The translations under genes and the position numbers were made by a program. A stretch of DNA of 14,822 nucleotides from assembly GCA_964648045.1 (NCBI GenBank), contig CAZYNU010000028.1, positions 1-14,822 on the forward strand. The letters are read 5' to 3'. This stretch comes from JAGOUB01 sp964648045 (GTDB taxonomy: Bacteria > Patescibacteriota > Gracilibacteria > Peribacterales > Peribacteraceae). Below are positions 1 to 6,507 of the stretch, in pieces. The notes beneath the pieces are model-generated. The model was not told where the DNA came from. It did not search any database and worked only from the letters and a program-made list of their open reading frames with translations. The first letter of the stretch is position 1. Every line of letters starts with the position of its first letter.

Positions 1-1002
1 AAGGCATATGACTATCAGGTGCCGACGGCACTGATTGCCGATCACCCCGCAAGCCCTAGAGATAGCGCCAAACTCCTAACCTATGATCGACGATCGGGGG
101 CGGTCCGCTTCCGCCGCGTGTCCGATTTGCCCGATCTTCTCCCGCCCGGAGCGGTGCTAGTTCGGAATGTGACGAAGGTCATCCCGGCTCGACTGGAAGC
201 GACCCGTGCCACCGGCGGTGCGGTGGAAGTGCTAGTGACGGCAATGGTAGGAGGGGCATTCTCTGCGCTCGTGAATCGGCGCCTGACGCCTGGGGAAAAA
301 TTGCGATTGGGGCCGCGTTGCCACCTGATGGTCGAGGAATCGTTGGGTCGCGGCTGGCGCGTGAAGCCCGTAGGTATGGCCCCAGCGGCCGTGCTGGCGC
401 GCTATGGCAAGACCCCCCTGCCTCCCTACATGAAGCATAGCCCCCTGACCGAGAGTGAGCGTCGGGCGAAGTATCAGTCGGTGTTCGCTGCAGTGAGCGG
501 TTCTATTGCTGCGCCCACTGCGTCGCTGCACTTCACGCCGCGTCTCATTGCAAAGCTGAAGCGACGAGGTGTGCGGTTTGTCGATGTCGTCCTGCACGTC
601 AATCTGGGCACGTTCGCGCCACTGACCGAGGCGCAGTGGCGATCGGGCAGACTGCATGAAGAGCGCTTTGTGGTTCCTGAAAAAAGCCTTCGAGCCCTAG
701 AAAAAGCCAAAAAAGAAGGTCATCCGGTGATTGCCATTGGTACAACTGCCTTACGCGCCCTGGAGTCGGCTGTGGCCGGCAAGAAGCTCCGCCGGCAGGG
801 CGTGACCGATCTGTTTATCCGCGAAGGTTACACATTTCGCATGGTCGACGGCCTGCTAACGAACTTTCACGTGCCGAAGAGCAGTCTGCTCATGCTAGTG
901 GCGGCTTTGATTGGCCGGGAAACTCTGCTGTCACTGTACGAACGAGCCATCAAGCGCCGCTTCCGCTTGTTCTCGTTTGGAGACGCGATGCTGATTGTCT
1001 GA
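1..1002 (+). CDS. queA: S-adenosylmethionine:tRNA ribosyltransferase-isomerase (QueA), 5'-truncated by the window edge
   Basis: QueA transfers and isomerises the ribosyl moiety of S-adenosylmethionine onto preQ1 at position 34 of tRNA, giving epoxyqueuosine in the queuosine pathway (cytoplasm). Family signatures run the length of the protein: PPYM at about 421-432, GSIAAPTASLHFT at 499-537, LHVNLGTF at about 592-615, GTTALRALES near 740-770, and a C-terminal block with TNFHVPKSSLLMLVAA and FSFGDAML. A GTG at 19 could be taken as the start, but the codons before it read KAYDYQ in frame, matching the conserved family N-terminus (F-D-Y-x-L-P-x-x-L-I-A). The gene therefore begins before base 1, and 333 codons are visible of a usual 340-355. 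LHVNLGTF has Asn where Gly is common. The stop is TGA. A 57-base gap separates it from the channel gene downstream. Confidence 0.96.
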   Translation, partial: KAYDYQVPTALIADHPASPRDSAKLLTYDRRSGAVRFRRVSDLPDLLPPGAVLVRNVTKVIPARLEATRATGGAVEVLVTAMVGGAFSALVNRRLTPGEKLRLGPRCHLMVEESLGRGWRVKPVGMAPAAVLARYGKTPLPPYMKHSPLTESERRAKYQSVFAAVSGSIAAPTASLHFTPRLIAKLKRRGVRFVDVVLHVNLGTFAPLTEAQWRSGRLHEERFVVPEKSLRALEKAKKEGHPVIAIGTTALRALESAVAGKKLRRQGVTDLFIREGYTFRMVDGLLTNFHVPKSSLLMLVAALIGRETLLSLYERAIKRRFRLFSFGDAMLIV

Positions 1003-1005
1003 GTC

Positions 1006-1035
1006 TTGCATTTTGGCCTCTATAAGGGCTAAATA
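1006..1035 (+). promoter_or_regulatory. Possible promoter for the MscS-like gene
   Basis: TTGCAT (1006-1011) and TAAATA (1030-1035) are separated by 18 bases in the AT-rich gap after queA. Initiation near 1042 would give a leader of about 18 bases. Both boxes are weak matches, so this is tentative. Confidence 0.3.
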
Positions 1036-1059
1036 CATATATCATCCCCACTCTTTGTT

Positions 1060-1596
1060 ATGCCGACGCTCCCGCTCGCACTGACCGATGCTTTGCAGCC
1101 CCTGGTGGCAACTGCCGCTTTGTATCTGCCGAAGGCGCTTCTGGCAATCATTGTCTTGCTGGTGGGTTTCCGCCTGGTGCGCGTTGTTGCCGATGTTGCC
1201 TGCCGCGGCCTGAAGCACGTTGAGCCGTCGCTCCGAAGTTTCGTCGAAAGTACGATCTCCATTGGATTAAAAGCACTTATTCTCTTGAGTGTGGCCTCGA
1301 TGGTCGGCATCCAGACGACGTCGTTTGTGGCCGTTCTTGGTGCTGCCTCCCTGGCTGTGGGCTTGTCGCTGCAAGGTAGCTTGAGCAACCTGGCGGGCGG
1401 CTTCCTCATCCTCTTCTTTAAGCCGTTCAAAGTAGGAGACCGTGTTGAGGCTCAGGGGCAGAAGGGCACGGTGGAGCGCATCGAACTGTTCACGACGCTC
1501 ATGCGTACCGACGACGACAAGATTGCCATCATCCCCAATGGTCTCTTGAGCAATAGCGTGATCGTCAATGTAACCCGCGGTCAGGGCAAAGCCTGA
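1060..1596 (+). CDS. Short MscS-family mechanosensitive channel
   Basis: Small-conductance mechanosensitive channels open under membrane tension and release solutes on osmotic downshock. This 178-residue protein has three hydrophobic segments (about 22-45, 65-85 and 92-120). The last is the Gly/Ala-rich pore helix: AASLAVGLSLQGSLSNLAGG at 95-114, followed by KPFKVGDRV, the entry to the beta domain. The beta-domain motif IIPNGLLSN is at 157-165. E. coli MscS has about 286 residues; this protein stops right after the beta domain and lacks the C-terminal alpha/beta cage. No frame downstream continues the missing part, since the opposite-strand gene begins at the next base, so it looks like a natural short form. 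The ATG at 1060 has no Shine-Dalgarno site. The TGA stop abuts the stop of the convergent gene with no base between. Confidence 0.88.
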   Translation: MPTLPLALTDALQPLVATAALYLPKALLAIIVLLVGFRLVRVVADVACRGLKHVEPSLRSFVESTISIGLKALILLSVASMVGIQTTSFVAVLGAASLAVGLSLQGSLSNLAGGFLILFFKPFKVGDRVEAQGQKGTVERIELFTTLMRTDDDKIAIIPNGLLSNSVIVNVTRGQGKA

Positions 1597-2589
1597 TTAG
1601 TACCACTTCGGCCAGCACAAATTGCTGTCTGGCTGGCGGACGGTGCCATAGGGGCAGCGCACGCGGCGTAGGTTGGTCTGTTCCAGAGTGCTCGACGAGG
1701 GCGTGGTGCCGGAGTCGCGCACGCACTGATTGTTGGCGCCAAAGTGATACCCAGCCTTGCACCAGCATTGGCTACGATTACCGTCGGCATAAGCGCCGTG
1801 CTCGAACTGACAAGCCTGAGCTTCGGTCACGCAGCGGTTGTCCTTGCTGATATAGCCCTGGTCACACTGACAGACGCCGCTCACGAGGGTGGAGTTGGCC
1901 GGGCAGAGTAGCGGTGTGCCTACACAGGCAATGCCATCGGCATTCGGCAGGAAGCCCACGTCGCAGACGCAGAGCTTCTTATCGGTGGGGTGGCGGACCG
2001 AGTTGGCCGGGCAGGTGGCGGCCGTCACGCTGCGCCCGTCGATGATCGTCACTTCTGTGACGGGGCAGGTGTTGCCGTTGGGCAGGATGATCGTGTCGTT
2101 GACCGCATCGAACTTGTCGTTGCTCAGAGCCAGGTAGATGTCCTGGCGTTCGTAGGTCTTAATGGAGAGGCCGCAGCCCGGTCCGTAGCCAATCAGGGCC
2201 GACTGGCCGGCGTACGTGCCAAGAAACTGCTCGTCGTTGCTGAGTGCCTTGGTTACCGTCACCCGCTGGCTGATGGGCCGCGAATTCCAAATGGCACAGT
2301 TGGTGTTGAAGTAGCGCGCGCCCTTGGTGAGCTTGCCGGCCACCTCTGGGCCGCCGTCGAGGTTTGTGTCTACGGCCACCGTGTCGCCGTTGGCTACCGG
2401 ACACGGTTCGCTGTCGACGATATAGACCTTGCCGTCGCTCGCCTGAAGAATGAGCGTATTGGAGGTTTTTTGTACGACCAGGAAGAGGCTGGCGGCGGCT
2501 TGGGCCTGAGCGGCAACCAAGACGAGCACGGCGATCGCACCAAGGCCGAAGAGTGCAGAGCGGAAATGTGTGTGTGTCACGTGCATCAT
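1597..2589 (-). CDS. Secreted cysteine-rich protein with EGF-like repeats, unknown function
   Basis: I do not recognise the specific family. The N-terminus is a signal peptide: a short polar segment, the hydrophobic run LFGLGAIAVLVLVAA, and likely cleavage after AQA. A Ser/Asp/Thr-rich domain of about 160 residues follows with four cysteines, then three cysteine repeats of pattern C-x(10-14)-C-x-C-x2-G[FY]-x(7-9)-C, including two CPANS openings, and a half repeat ending LCWPKWY. There are 18 cysteines in all. The spacing recalls EGF-like or TIL-like disulfide modules, so an extracellular adhesive or structural role is plausible but inferred. Start choices are ATG 2589, ATG 2586 or GTG 2580. 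A perfect extended -10 covers 2588-2596, so a transcript starting about 7 bases later would begin at the GTG, giving 327 residues. The stop abuts that of the channel gene. Confidence 0.82.
   Translation of the reverse strand: MMHVTHTHFRSALFGLGAIAVLVLVAAQAQAAASLFLVVQKTSNTLILQASDGKVYIVDSEPCPVANGDTVAVDTNLDGGPEVAGKLTKGARYFNTNCAIWNSRPISQRVTVTKALSNDEQFLGTYAGQSALIGYGPGCGLSIKTYERQDIYLALSNDKFDAVNDTIILPNGNTCPVTEVTIIDGRSVTAATCPANSVRHPTDKKLCVCDVGFLPNADGIACVGTPLLCPANSTLVSGVCQCDQGYISKDNRCVTEAQACQFEHGAYADGNRSQCWCKAGYHFGANNQCVRDSGTTPSSSTLEQTNLRRVRCPYGTVRQPDSNLCWPKWY
1723..2013 (-). repeat. Three tandem cysteine modules within the secreted protein
   Basis: The modules read C-x13-CVC-x12-C, C-x10-CQC-x10-C and C-x14-CWC-x11-C, each with G followed by F or Y two residues after the CxC. 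The first two share CPANS at the start. A partial fourth module (C-x12-C) lies at about 1615-1656. They repeat at protein level and have diverged at DNA level. Confidence 0.75.
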
Positions 2590-2596
2590 TATAACA
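2588..2596 (-). promoter_or_regulatory. Extended -10 promoter of the cysteine-rich protein
   Basis: The minus strand reads TGTTATAAT, a full-consensus extended -10. The -35 region is poor, which is usual for extended -10 promoters. Exactly seven bases separate the hexamer from GTG 2580, so a leaderless GTG start is possible. The same nonamer precedes the subtilase gene (14240-14248). Confidence 0.65.
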
Positions 2597-2681
2597 TATT
2601 CGATATTTTTTCGCCAGAGACCAGACCATCTCACTGCGTATGGGTAGGAATCGCCATTCTATGGCTCTAATAGCTAACATC

Positions 2682-2690
2682 TGGTAGAAT
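2682..2690 (+). promoter_or_regulatory. Extended -10 promoter of the small membrane protein
   Basis: TGGTAGAAT fits an extended -10 (TGnTAnnnT). Initiation near 2697 would leave a leader of about 12 bases before ATG 2709. It lies divergent to the promoter at 2588-2596 in a 119-base gap. Confidence 0.5.
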
Positions 2691-2708
2691 GAACGAATAC
2701 CAACATCT

Positions 2709-2971
2709 ATGCCGACCTTCCGTCGCCATCGCACCGTCCTTGCCATTGCCACCGTGGCGGCCGCGGTTCTGACGTTGCTGTGGCTAGAGATGGCCGGTTT
2801 GGCGTCGTTCTCGCTTGGTGGGAATGCCATCTATAACCCAATGCCGGGCTATGGCCCCCTGCGTCTGCCGATGACGTCCCTTTCAACATCTTCTCCGTCA
2901 ACCGCGAATACACCGTTTATCGGCACGCCCTCGTCTTCCGCGTCTCCACGGCGGGCTTCAGCCCGGTCTGA
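2709..2971 (+). pseudogene. Small membrane-anchored protein with an apparent frameshift (hypothetical)
   Basis: ATG 2709 opens a protein with a basic N-terminus (PTFRRHR) and one hydrophobic anchor (about residues 9-36), followed by GGNAIYNPMPGYG. In this frame the translation then becomes Ser/Arg-rich low-complexity sequence and ends at 3017. In the +1 frame downstream of a run of five C (2855-2859), the codons read PPASADDVPFNIFSVNREYT and on to VYRHALVFRVSTAGFSPV, ending at TGA 2969-2971. That looks far more like a folded domain. One extra C in the run would join both parts into an 87-residue protein. The gene is therefore probably frameshifted in this sequence, by a homopolymer error, a real mutation or, less likely, programmed slippage. 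If intact as read, the product is 102 residues (2709-3017). Function unknown. Confidence 0.55.
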
Positions 2972-2991
2972 ACGGCGTCAAAGGTTGCTGC

Positions 2992-3015
2992 AACGGCCCG
3001 CCGACGGGCTTCGTT
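2992..3015 (+). terminator. Hairpin after the small membrane protein
   Basis: AACG and GCCCG (2992-3000) pair with CGGGC and CGTT (3005-3015) around a CCGA loop, with a two-base bulge. The U-tract is weak. It lies 20 bases after the frameshift-corrected stop and before the helicase promoter, so it may end the small gene's transcript. Confidence 0.35.
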
Positions 3016-3049
3016 AACGGAATGATGGGGCTTTTTCGCGTTTCTCCTG

Positions 3050-3055
3050 TACGAT
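3050..3055 (+). promoter_or_regulatory. -10 element seven bases before the helicase start
   Basis: TACGAT, preceded by TG, lies 7 bases before ATG 3063, the distance expected if transcription starts at the start codon. The deacetylase gene has the same hexamer at the same spacing (5857-5862). Confidence 0.45.
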
Positions 3056-3062
3056 TAGGGCG

Positions 3063-4316
3063 ATGACACCCGCAGATACCTCCGCATTCGCCGCCCTTGG
3101 CGTGAGCGAAAAATTCCTACCGATTCTTGCTCAGCGCGGAATTAGCCAGCCGACACCCATTCAGCTGCAGGCCATTCCGATCGCTACCGAGGGAAAAGAT
3201 GTGATTGGCATTGCTCAGACCGGCACGGGAAAAACGCTCGCCTTTGGTCTGCCAATGCTGCAGCGCCTGGCAGCGCAAGGCGGAGGCGGTCTGGTTTTGG
3301 TCCCAACCCGCGAATTGGCCGCTCAGGTAGAAGAAAGTCTGCGTGCCTTCGCGAACACTTTGTCTTTTCGGACGATCGTCATCATTGGCGGCGCCTCGAT
3401 GCGTCAGCAGATTAACGATATCCGCCAGCGTCCTCGCATTGTCGTGGCCACGCCCGGCCGTCTCAATGATCACTTGGAGCAGGGGACGATCACGCTGCGC
3501 GGTGTGACCACGCTCGTGCTCGACGAAGCCGACCAAATGCTCGACATGGGCTTCATGCCTCAGATTGAGCGCATCCTCTCGCACATCCCGCCCGAACGTC
3601 AGACGCTGCTCTTCTCGGCCACCATGCCGCCGGAGATCACCAAATTGGCCGCCCGCCACATGAAGATGCCGCTGCGCGTGGAGGTGGCGCCCGCCGGTAC
3701 GGCTGCCGAGAACGTGGAGCAAGAGATGATGTTCGTCGCCAAGGCCGACAAGCTTACGCTGCTTCAACACCTATTGTCCGAGACTAAAGGCCGTGTGCTC
3801 GTTTTTTCGCGCACCAAGCACGGCGCCACCAAGATGACCAAAGCGCTCACGGCGGCCGGTCATACGGCCGCGGAGATTCATGCCAATCGTTCTCTGGGCC
3901 AGCGCAAAGCGGCTCTTGAGGGGTTTAAGTCCGGCAAGTATCGCGTGCTCGTGGCCACCGACATTGCCGCTCGCGGCATCCACGTTACCGGCGTGGAGCT
4001 TGTGGTGAATTTTGATCTGCCCGACGACACCAGTGACTACGTTCACCGCATCGGTCGCACGGCTCGGGCTGGTACGAGCGGCAAGGCGATTTCGTTCGCA
4101 TCACCGGATCAAGCCCGCGACGTGGCCGATATCGAACGTCTTATTCGCACCTCCATTAAGCGTGGTTCTCTGCCGAAGCACATCCAGGCGCCGACCGTCG
4201 CGTCGCATGTCAGCAAATCGAACCCTGGTCCTAAATTTAACCGTCGCGGCAATGGCGGCGGTGGCGGAGGAGGGCGTCGCACCGGCAGCAGTCGCCACTT
4301 TGGTGGTCGGCGCTGA
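3063..4316 (+). CDS. DEAD-box ATP-dependent RNA helicase, RhlE/RhlB-like
   Basis: This ATP-driven enzyme remodels RNA duplexes and RNA-protein complexes (mRNA decay, ribosome assembly). All motifs are present in order over 417 residues: upstream F9 and Q-motif Gln34 (TPIQ), Walker A AQTGTGKT 51-58, PTRELA 81-86, GG 109-110, TPGR 130-133, DEAD 154-157, SAT 185-187, VFSR 247-250, VATDIAARGIH 297-307 and HRIGRTARAG 328-337. Motif V ends in His rather than the more common Asp, a variant I also associate with RhlB. The C-terminal tail (about 385-417) is basic and Gly-rich with RR and RGN elements, typical of an RNA-binding extension. No Shine-Dalgarno site precedes ATG 3063. The stop lies 3 bases from the stop of the convergent gene. 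RhlE is the closest named type, but the assignment within the family is uncertain. Confidence 0.95.
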   Translation: MTPADTSAFAALGVSEKFLPILAQRGISQPTPIQLQAIPIATEGKDVIGIAQTGTGKTLAFGLPMLQRLAAQGGGGLVLVPTRELAAQVEESLRAFANTLSFRTIVIIGGASMRQQINDIRQRPRIVVATPGRLNDHLEQGTITLRGVTTLVLDEADQMLDMGFMPQIERILSHIPPERQTLLFSATMPPEITKLAARHMKMPLRVEVAPAGTAAENVEQEMMFVAKADKLTLLQHLLSETKGRVLVFSRTKHGATKMTKALTAAGHTAAEIHANRSLGQRKAALEGFKSGKYRVLVATDIAARGIHVTGVELVVNFDLPDDTSDYVHRIGRTARAGTSGKAISFASPDQARDVADIERLIRTSIKRGSLPKHIQAPTVASHVSKSNPGPKFNRRGNGGGGGGGRRTGSSRHFGGRR

Positions 4317-4319
4317 ACG

Positions 4320-4859
4320 TTAGGACTCGGTCGCTTCGTCGTTGGGCTCGGCCTTGTTCGTCGTGCCGCTGCGACCGCGGCCAAGACGGCGCCGAGGCTG
4401 GCGGCTGGGGGCGTCCTCTTCCATGACAAGGTGGTCGATGCCGTTTTGACGCACTTCGCGCCAGTAGTAGTCGAGCATGGGTTGCTCGGCCTGGCGGCGG
4501 TAGGCATCTGGCATGCGCTCAAGTGTTTCGCGGCCGTATTCGCAGATCATCTCGCGCTGGGCTAAGCGCGCGACCAGTTCATCCCAGAAGACGTCGTTGT
4601 CGTAGGTGGAGAGCCACTTGTCGATCTCGGCCCGCATGCCCTCTCCCGGCAGGAGGCAGCCGGTCTCACTGTCCTCTGAAACGAGGCTTTCTTGGCGATC
4701 GCGAACCGCGTGGCCGTAGAGATCTTGCACCACATCAATGCAGGACTGTTGCTCTTCGGTGAGCTCACGCTGCGGCGTCCAGTCATTCATGACGACCTCT
4801 CCGAGGGTGGCGAGCAGGAGCAAGCGGCGGAACTCCTCCGGATTGAGTGAGAGTTGCAT
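4320..4859 (-). CDS. Uncharacterised acidic protein, 179 residues
   Basis: No function recognised. The N-terminus (LNPEEFRRLLLLATLGEVV) is predicted helical and recalls short uncharacterised bacterial proteins opening with a 'L..eEfr.LL.L..lG..V.N' pattern; that likeness is from memory and unproven. The middle is acidic and rich in Trp and Tyr (DKWLSTYDNDVFWDELVARL, DYYWREV), suggesting a compact soluble helical fold. The last 30 residues (RQPRRRLGRGRSG, then an acidic end) look disordered. There is no signal peptide or membrane segment. The codons are consistent in one frame, and a plausible promoter sits just upstream of ATG 4859, so I take it as real. It converges on the helicase with 3 bases between stops and lies downstream of the deacetylase on the same strand. 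Confidence 0.75.
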   Translation of the reverse strand: MQLSLNPEEFRRLLLLATLGEVVMNDWTPQRELTEEQQSCIDVVQDLYGHAVRDRQESLVSEDSETGCLLPGEGMRAEIDKWLSTYDNDVFWDELVARLAQREMICEYGRETLERMPDAYRRQAEQPMLDYYWREVRQNGIDHLVMEEDAPSRQPRRRLGRGRSGTTNKAEPNDEATES

Positions 4860-4867
4860 TGGCTGCG

Positions 4868-4896
4868 ATTGTGGACCGAGGAACGGGAGCGTGCAA
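4868..4896 (-). promoter_or_regulatory. Promoter of the acidic hypothetical gene
   Basis: On the minus strand TTGCAC (4891-4896) and CACAAT (4868-4873) are 17 bases apart, and CACAAT ends 8 bases before ATG 4859. The spacing is ideal and the boxes are moderate, so transcription would start at or within a base or two of the start codon. Confidence 0.45.
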
Positions 4897-4946
4897 CGGA
4901 AAACCTGTAGAAATGGCCTTTGCCTACTTTGAGACGGAAAGCTGGT

Positions 4947-5849
4947 TTAGGGCAGGATACGGGCCAGATTCGTGTCGTCCGTCATCATAATGCGAGGAAG
5001 CTTCCAGGGACTGTCTTTCATGGTGCTGGAGCGGGGGTCCATGACGGTGGCGGTGGTATAGCCCGCGGCCTGGGCGGCGGTGCGGACACGCTCGTTCTGC
5101 GAGGTGAGCGGGTAGGCCAGGTGCAGCACTGGTGACCCGGTTAGGGCCTCAAGAGCGGTGCGACTGTCTGCCATCTCGGTGGCTAGTTGCGTATCGGAGA
5201 CACGCACCAGGTCCGCGTGCGTCACGGTGTGTGAGCCAATCTCCATGCCGGCGGCCATGAGTGCGGGGATCTGGGCGGCACCGATAGAATCTGAGTTGTC
5301 CAAGCGGTTCGTAATCAGATAGAAGACGGCCATTTGGTTGTTCTTCACCAGGACGGGCAAGGCCAGGTCGTACGCCGACATCTGATTGTCATCAAAGGTG
5401 ATGACCACGGGCTTTGTTGGTCCCAGGCGGGTGCCGGCGCGCATCTCGGCCAGCGTGGTGAGACTGATAGTGGTGTAGCCCTGGTCCAACAGCCACTGCA
5501 TCTGTGTCTCGAATACCGTGGGAGAGACGGACATCTTGTAGCTCCAGGTTTCCTTGGAGTAGCCCTTGGTGGGTCGAATGTGGTGATAGACCAAGATCGG
5601 GACCGTCAACTCGGTGGGGGGCGTGGGTGGGGGGGCCGGGGGGGCGGGCGGCCGGGGGGCGGGTTTGGAGACGGCGCTGCGCGAGGCGCGGGCGGCTGTT
5701 TTAGTGGGTGAGGTGGCTGTTGATGACAGTGCGGAGGACGATTGGGTGGTCATGGTCTCAATGCGCCGGGCCTCGCCTTCGGCGATGCAGCCACTCAGCG
5801 AGAGTGACAAGACGGCAGTGATGGCGGCGAGGAGTGTGGAGTGGCGCAT
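4947..5849 (-). CDS. Lipoprotein polysaccharide deacetylase (NodB-type, CE4)
   Basis: A predicted exported lipoprotein that removes acetyl groups from a cell-surface polysaccharide or peptidoglycan. Starting at ATG 5849, the signal peptide ends in lipobox LSGC (Cys21). A Ser/Thr linker and a Pro/Ala-rich stretch (63-79) lead to the catalytic domain, which opens with VPILVYHHI (83-91) as in IcaB/PgdB-type enzymes. Motif 1 is TFDD at 151-154 (Asp153 catalytic base, Asp154 metal ligand), followed by Asn where Gly is usual. Motif 2 is SHTVTH with His207 and His211 as metal ligands. Motif 3 is reduced to LAYPLTSQ (244-251), and LPRI is at 284-287. The residues for metal binding are present, so activity is likely; the substrate is unknown. 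An upstream in-frame ATG at 5885 would bury the signal peptide and is less likely. It is divergent from the PEBP lipoprotein gene. Confidence 0.9.
   Translation of the reverse strand: MRHSTLLAAITAVLSLSLSGCIAEGEARRIETMTTQSSSALSSTATSPTKTAARASRSAVSKPAPRPPAPPAPPPTPPTELTVPILVYHHIRPTKGYSKETWSYKMSVSPTVFETQMQWLLDQGYTTISLTTLAEMRAGTRLGPTKPVVITFDDNQMSAYDLALPVLVKNNQMAVFYLITNRLDNSDSIGAAQIPALMAAGMEIGSHTVTHADLVRVSDTQLATEMADSRTALEALTGSPVLHLAYPLTSQNERVRTAAQAAGYTTATVMDPRSSTMKDSPWKLPRIMMTDDTNLARILP
5616..5663 (+). other. G-rich tract, potential G-quadruplex in the deacetylase template strand
   Basis: Seven runs of three or more G (6, 3, 7, 7, 3, 6 and 3), separated by 1-5 bases, lie on the plus strand. They correspond to the Pro/Ala-rich linker of the minus-strand deacetylase gene. 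The pattern exceeds the usual four-run G-quadruplex motif. Formation in the cell is not shown. Confidence 0.5.
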
Positions 5850-5856
5850 GGTCGCG

Positions 5857-5862
5857 ATCGTA
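5857..5862 (-). promoter_or_regulatory. -10 element seven bases before the deacetylase start
   Basis: The minus strand reads TACGAT 7 bases before ATG 5849, the same hexamer and spacing as for the helicase gene. No good -35 is visible. It supports ATG 5849 over the upstream ATG at 5885. Confidence 0.4.
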
Positions 5863-5917
5863 GCGCCTGCCGCGGCCGCTCCCATCTTGAAGTTTTCGCG
5901 TTCTTTGGTGCAGTGGC

Positions 5918-5923
5918 TACACT
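5918..5923 (+). promoter_or_regulatory. -10 element six bases before the PEBP start
   Basis: TACACT ends 6 bases before ATG 5930, consistent with a leaderless start. The surrounding nonamer CTACACTGG (5917-5925) is repeated exactly before the glycosyltransferase gene (6501-6509). Confidence 0.45.
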
Positions 5924-5929
5924 GGGGTC

Positions 5930-6472
5930 ATGCGCATCGCCTCTTTCATTCTTGTCCCCGTTGTGATGTTGACGGCCTGTGCGTCGGCACCGCTGCCGCC
6001 ACTCGTTGTGACGAGTACTGCCTTCAGCGAAGGGGCGGTGATCCCTAAGCCCTATACCTGCGACGGCCGCAACGTAGTGCCGCCACTAACCATCGCTGGT
6101 GTTCCTCGTGGCGCGAAGGCGCTCGGTGCGATAATGCGCGACTTGGATGCCGAGGGTGGTCCCGCCTTGCATTGGGCAATGTGGAACGCAGACGATGCGG
6201 CGCTGGAATGGGACGAGGCCACGCTGCCTGCCGGTGCTGTAGAGGCGCAGAATTCCGCCGGTATCGTGGGGTACAGTGGCCCGTGCCGTGCGCTCGATAA
6301 GCCTCATCGCTACGAATTCGCCGTCTATGCTTTTGATGCGCCGCTGCGCTTAAAGCCCGGTGCGGATATGGCCGAAATAGAGCAGGCCTTCGCTGATCAT
6401 GCCTTAGCGAAAGGCGTGCTAACCGGTCTGTACGGTCAAACGCCCGGGGTCGGCTCCGGCGCCGTGCTTTAA
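5930..6472 (+). CDS. YbhB/YbcL-family (PEBP-like) lipoprotein
   Basis: This is a phosphatidylethanolamine-binding-protein fold of the bacterial YbhB/YbcL branch, whose biochemical role is poorly known. The 180-residue protein begins with a lipoprotein signal peptide with lipobox LTAC (Cys17), so it should be membrane-anchored outside the cytoplasm. Family motifs follow in order: AFSEGAVIPKPYTCDG (31-46), PPL, MRDLDA with Asp71 and Asp73 in the ligand pocket, HWAMWN at 81-86, GYSGPC at 114-119 and HRYEFAVYAFD at 126-136. The length matches the mature family of about 150-160 residues plus the signal. It is divergent from the deacetylase gene with an 80-base gap. The glycosyltransferase gene follows 41 bases downstream with its own -10. 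No Shine-Dalgarno site; only a short G-run lies before the ATG. Confidence 0.92.
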   Translation: MRIASFILVPVVMLTACASAPLPPLVVTSTAFSEGAVIPKPYTCDGRNVVPPLTIAGVPRGAKALGAIMRDLDAEGGPALHWAMWNADDAALEWDEATLPAGAVEAQNSAGIVGYSGPCRALDKPHRYEFAVYAFDAPLRLKPGADMAEIEQAFADHALAKGVLTGLYGQTPGVGSGAVL

Positions 6473-6501
6473 GGTGCCTATCGTCCACGTGTGTCGGCCC
6501 C

Positions 6502-6507
6502 TACACT
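6502..6507 (+). promoter_or_regulatory. -10 element six bases before the glycosyltransferase start
   Basis: TACACT lies exactly 6 bases before ATG 6514, within CTACACTGG, the nonamer also found at the PEBP gene. No recognisable -35 is present. Confidence 0.42.

Noticed and set aside
232..657. Minus-strand open frame inside queA
   Set aside because: Fully antisense to conserved QueA motifs, with Arg/His/Gln-rich shadow composition.
1990..2670. Long plus-strand open frame of about 226 codons
   Set aside because: It is antisense to the cysteine-rich gene, rich in Val/Gly/Ala/Asp from GC-rich shadow coding, has no recognisable motif and runs through the divergent promoters.
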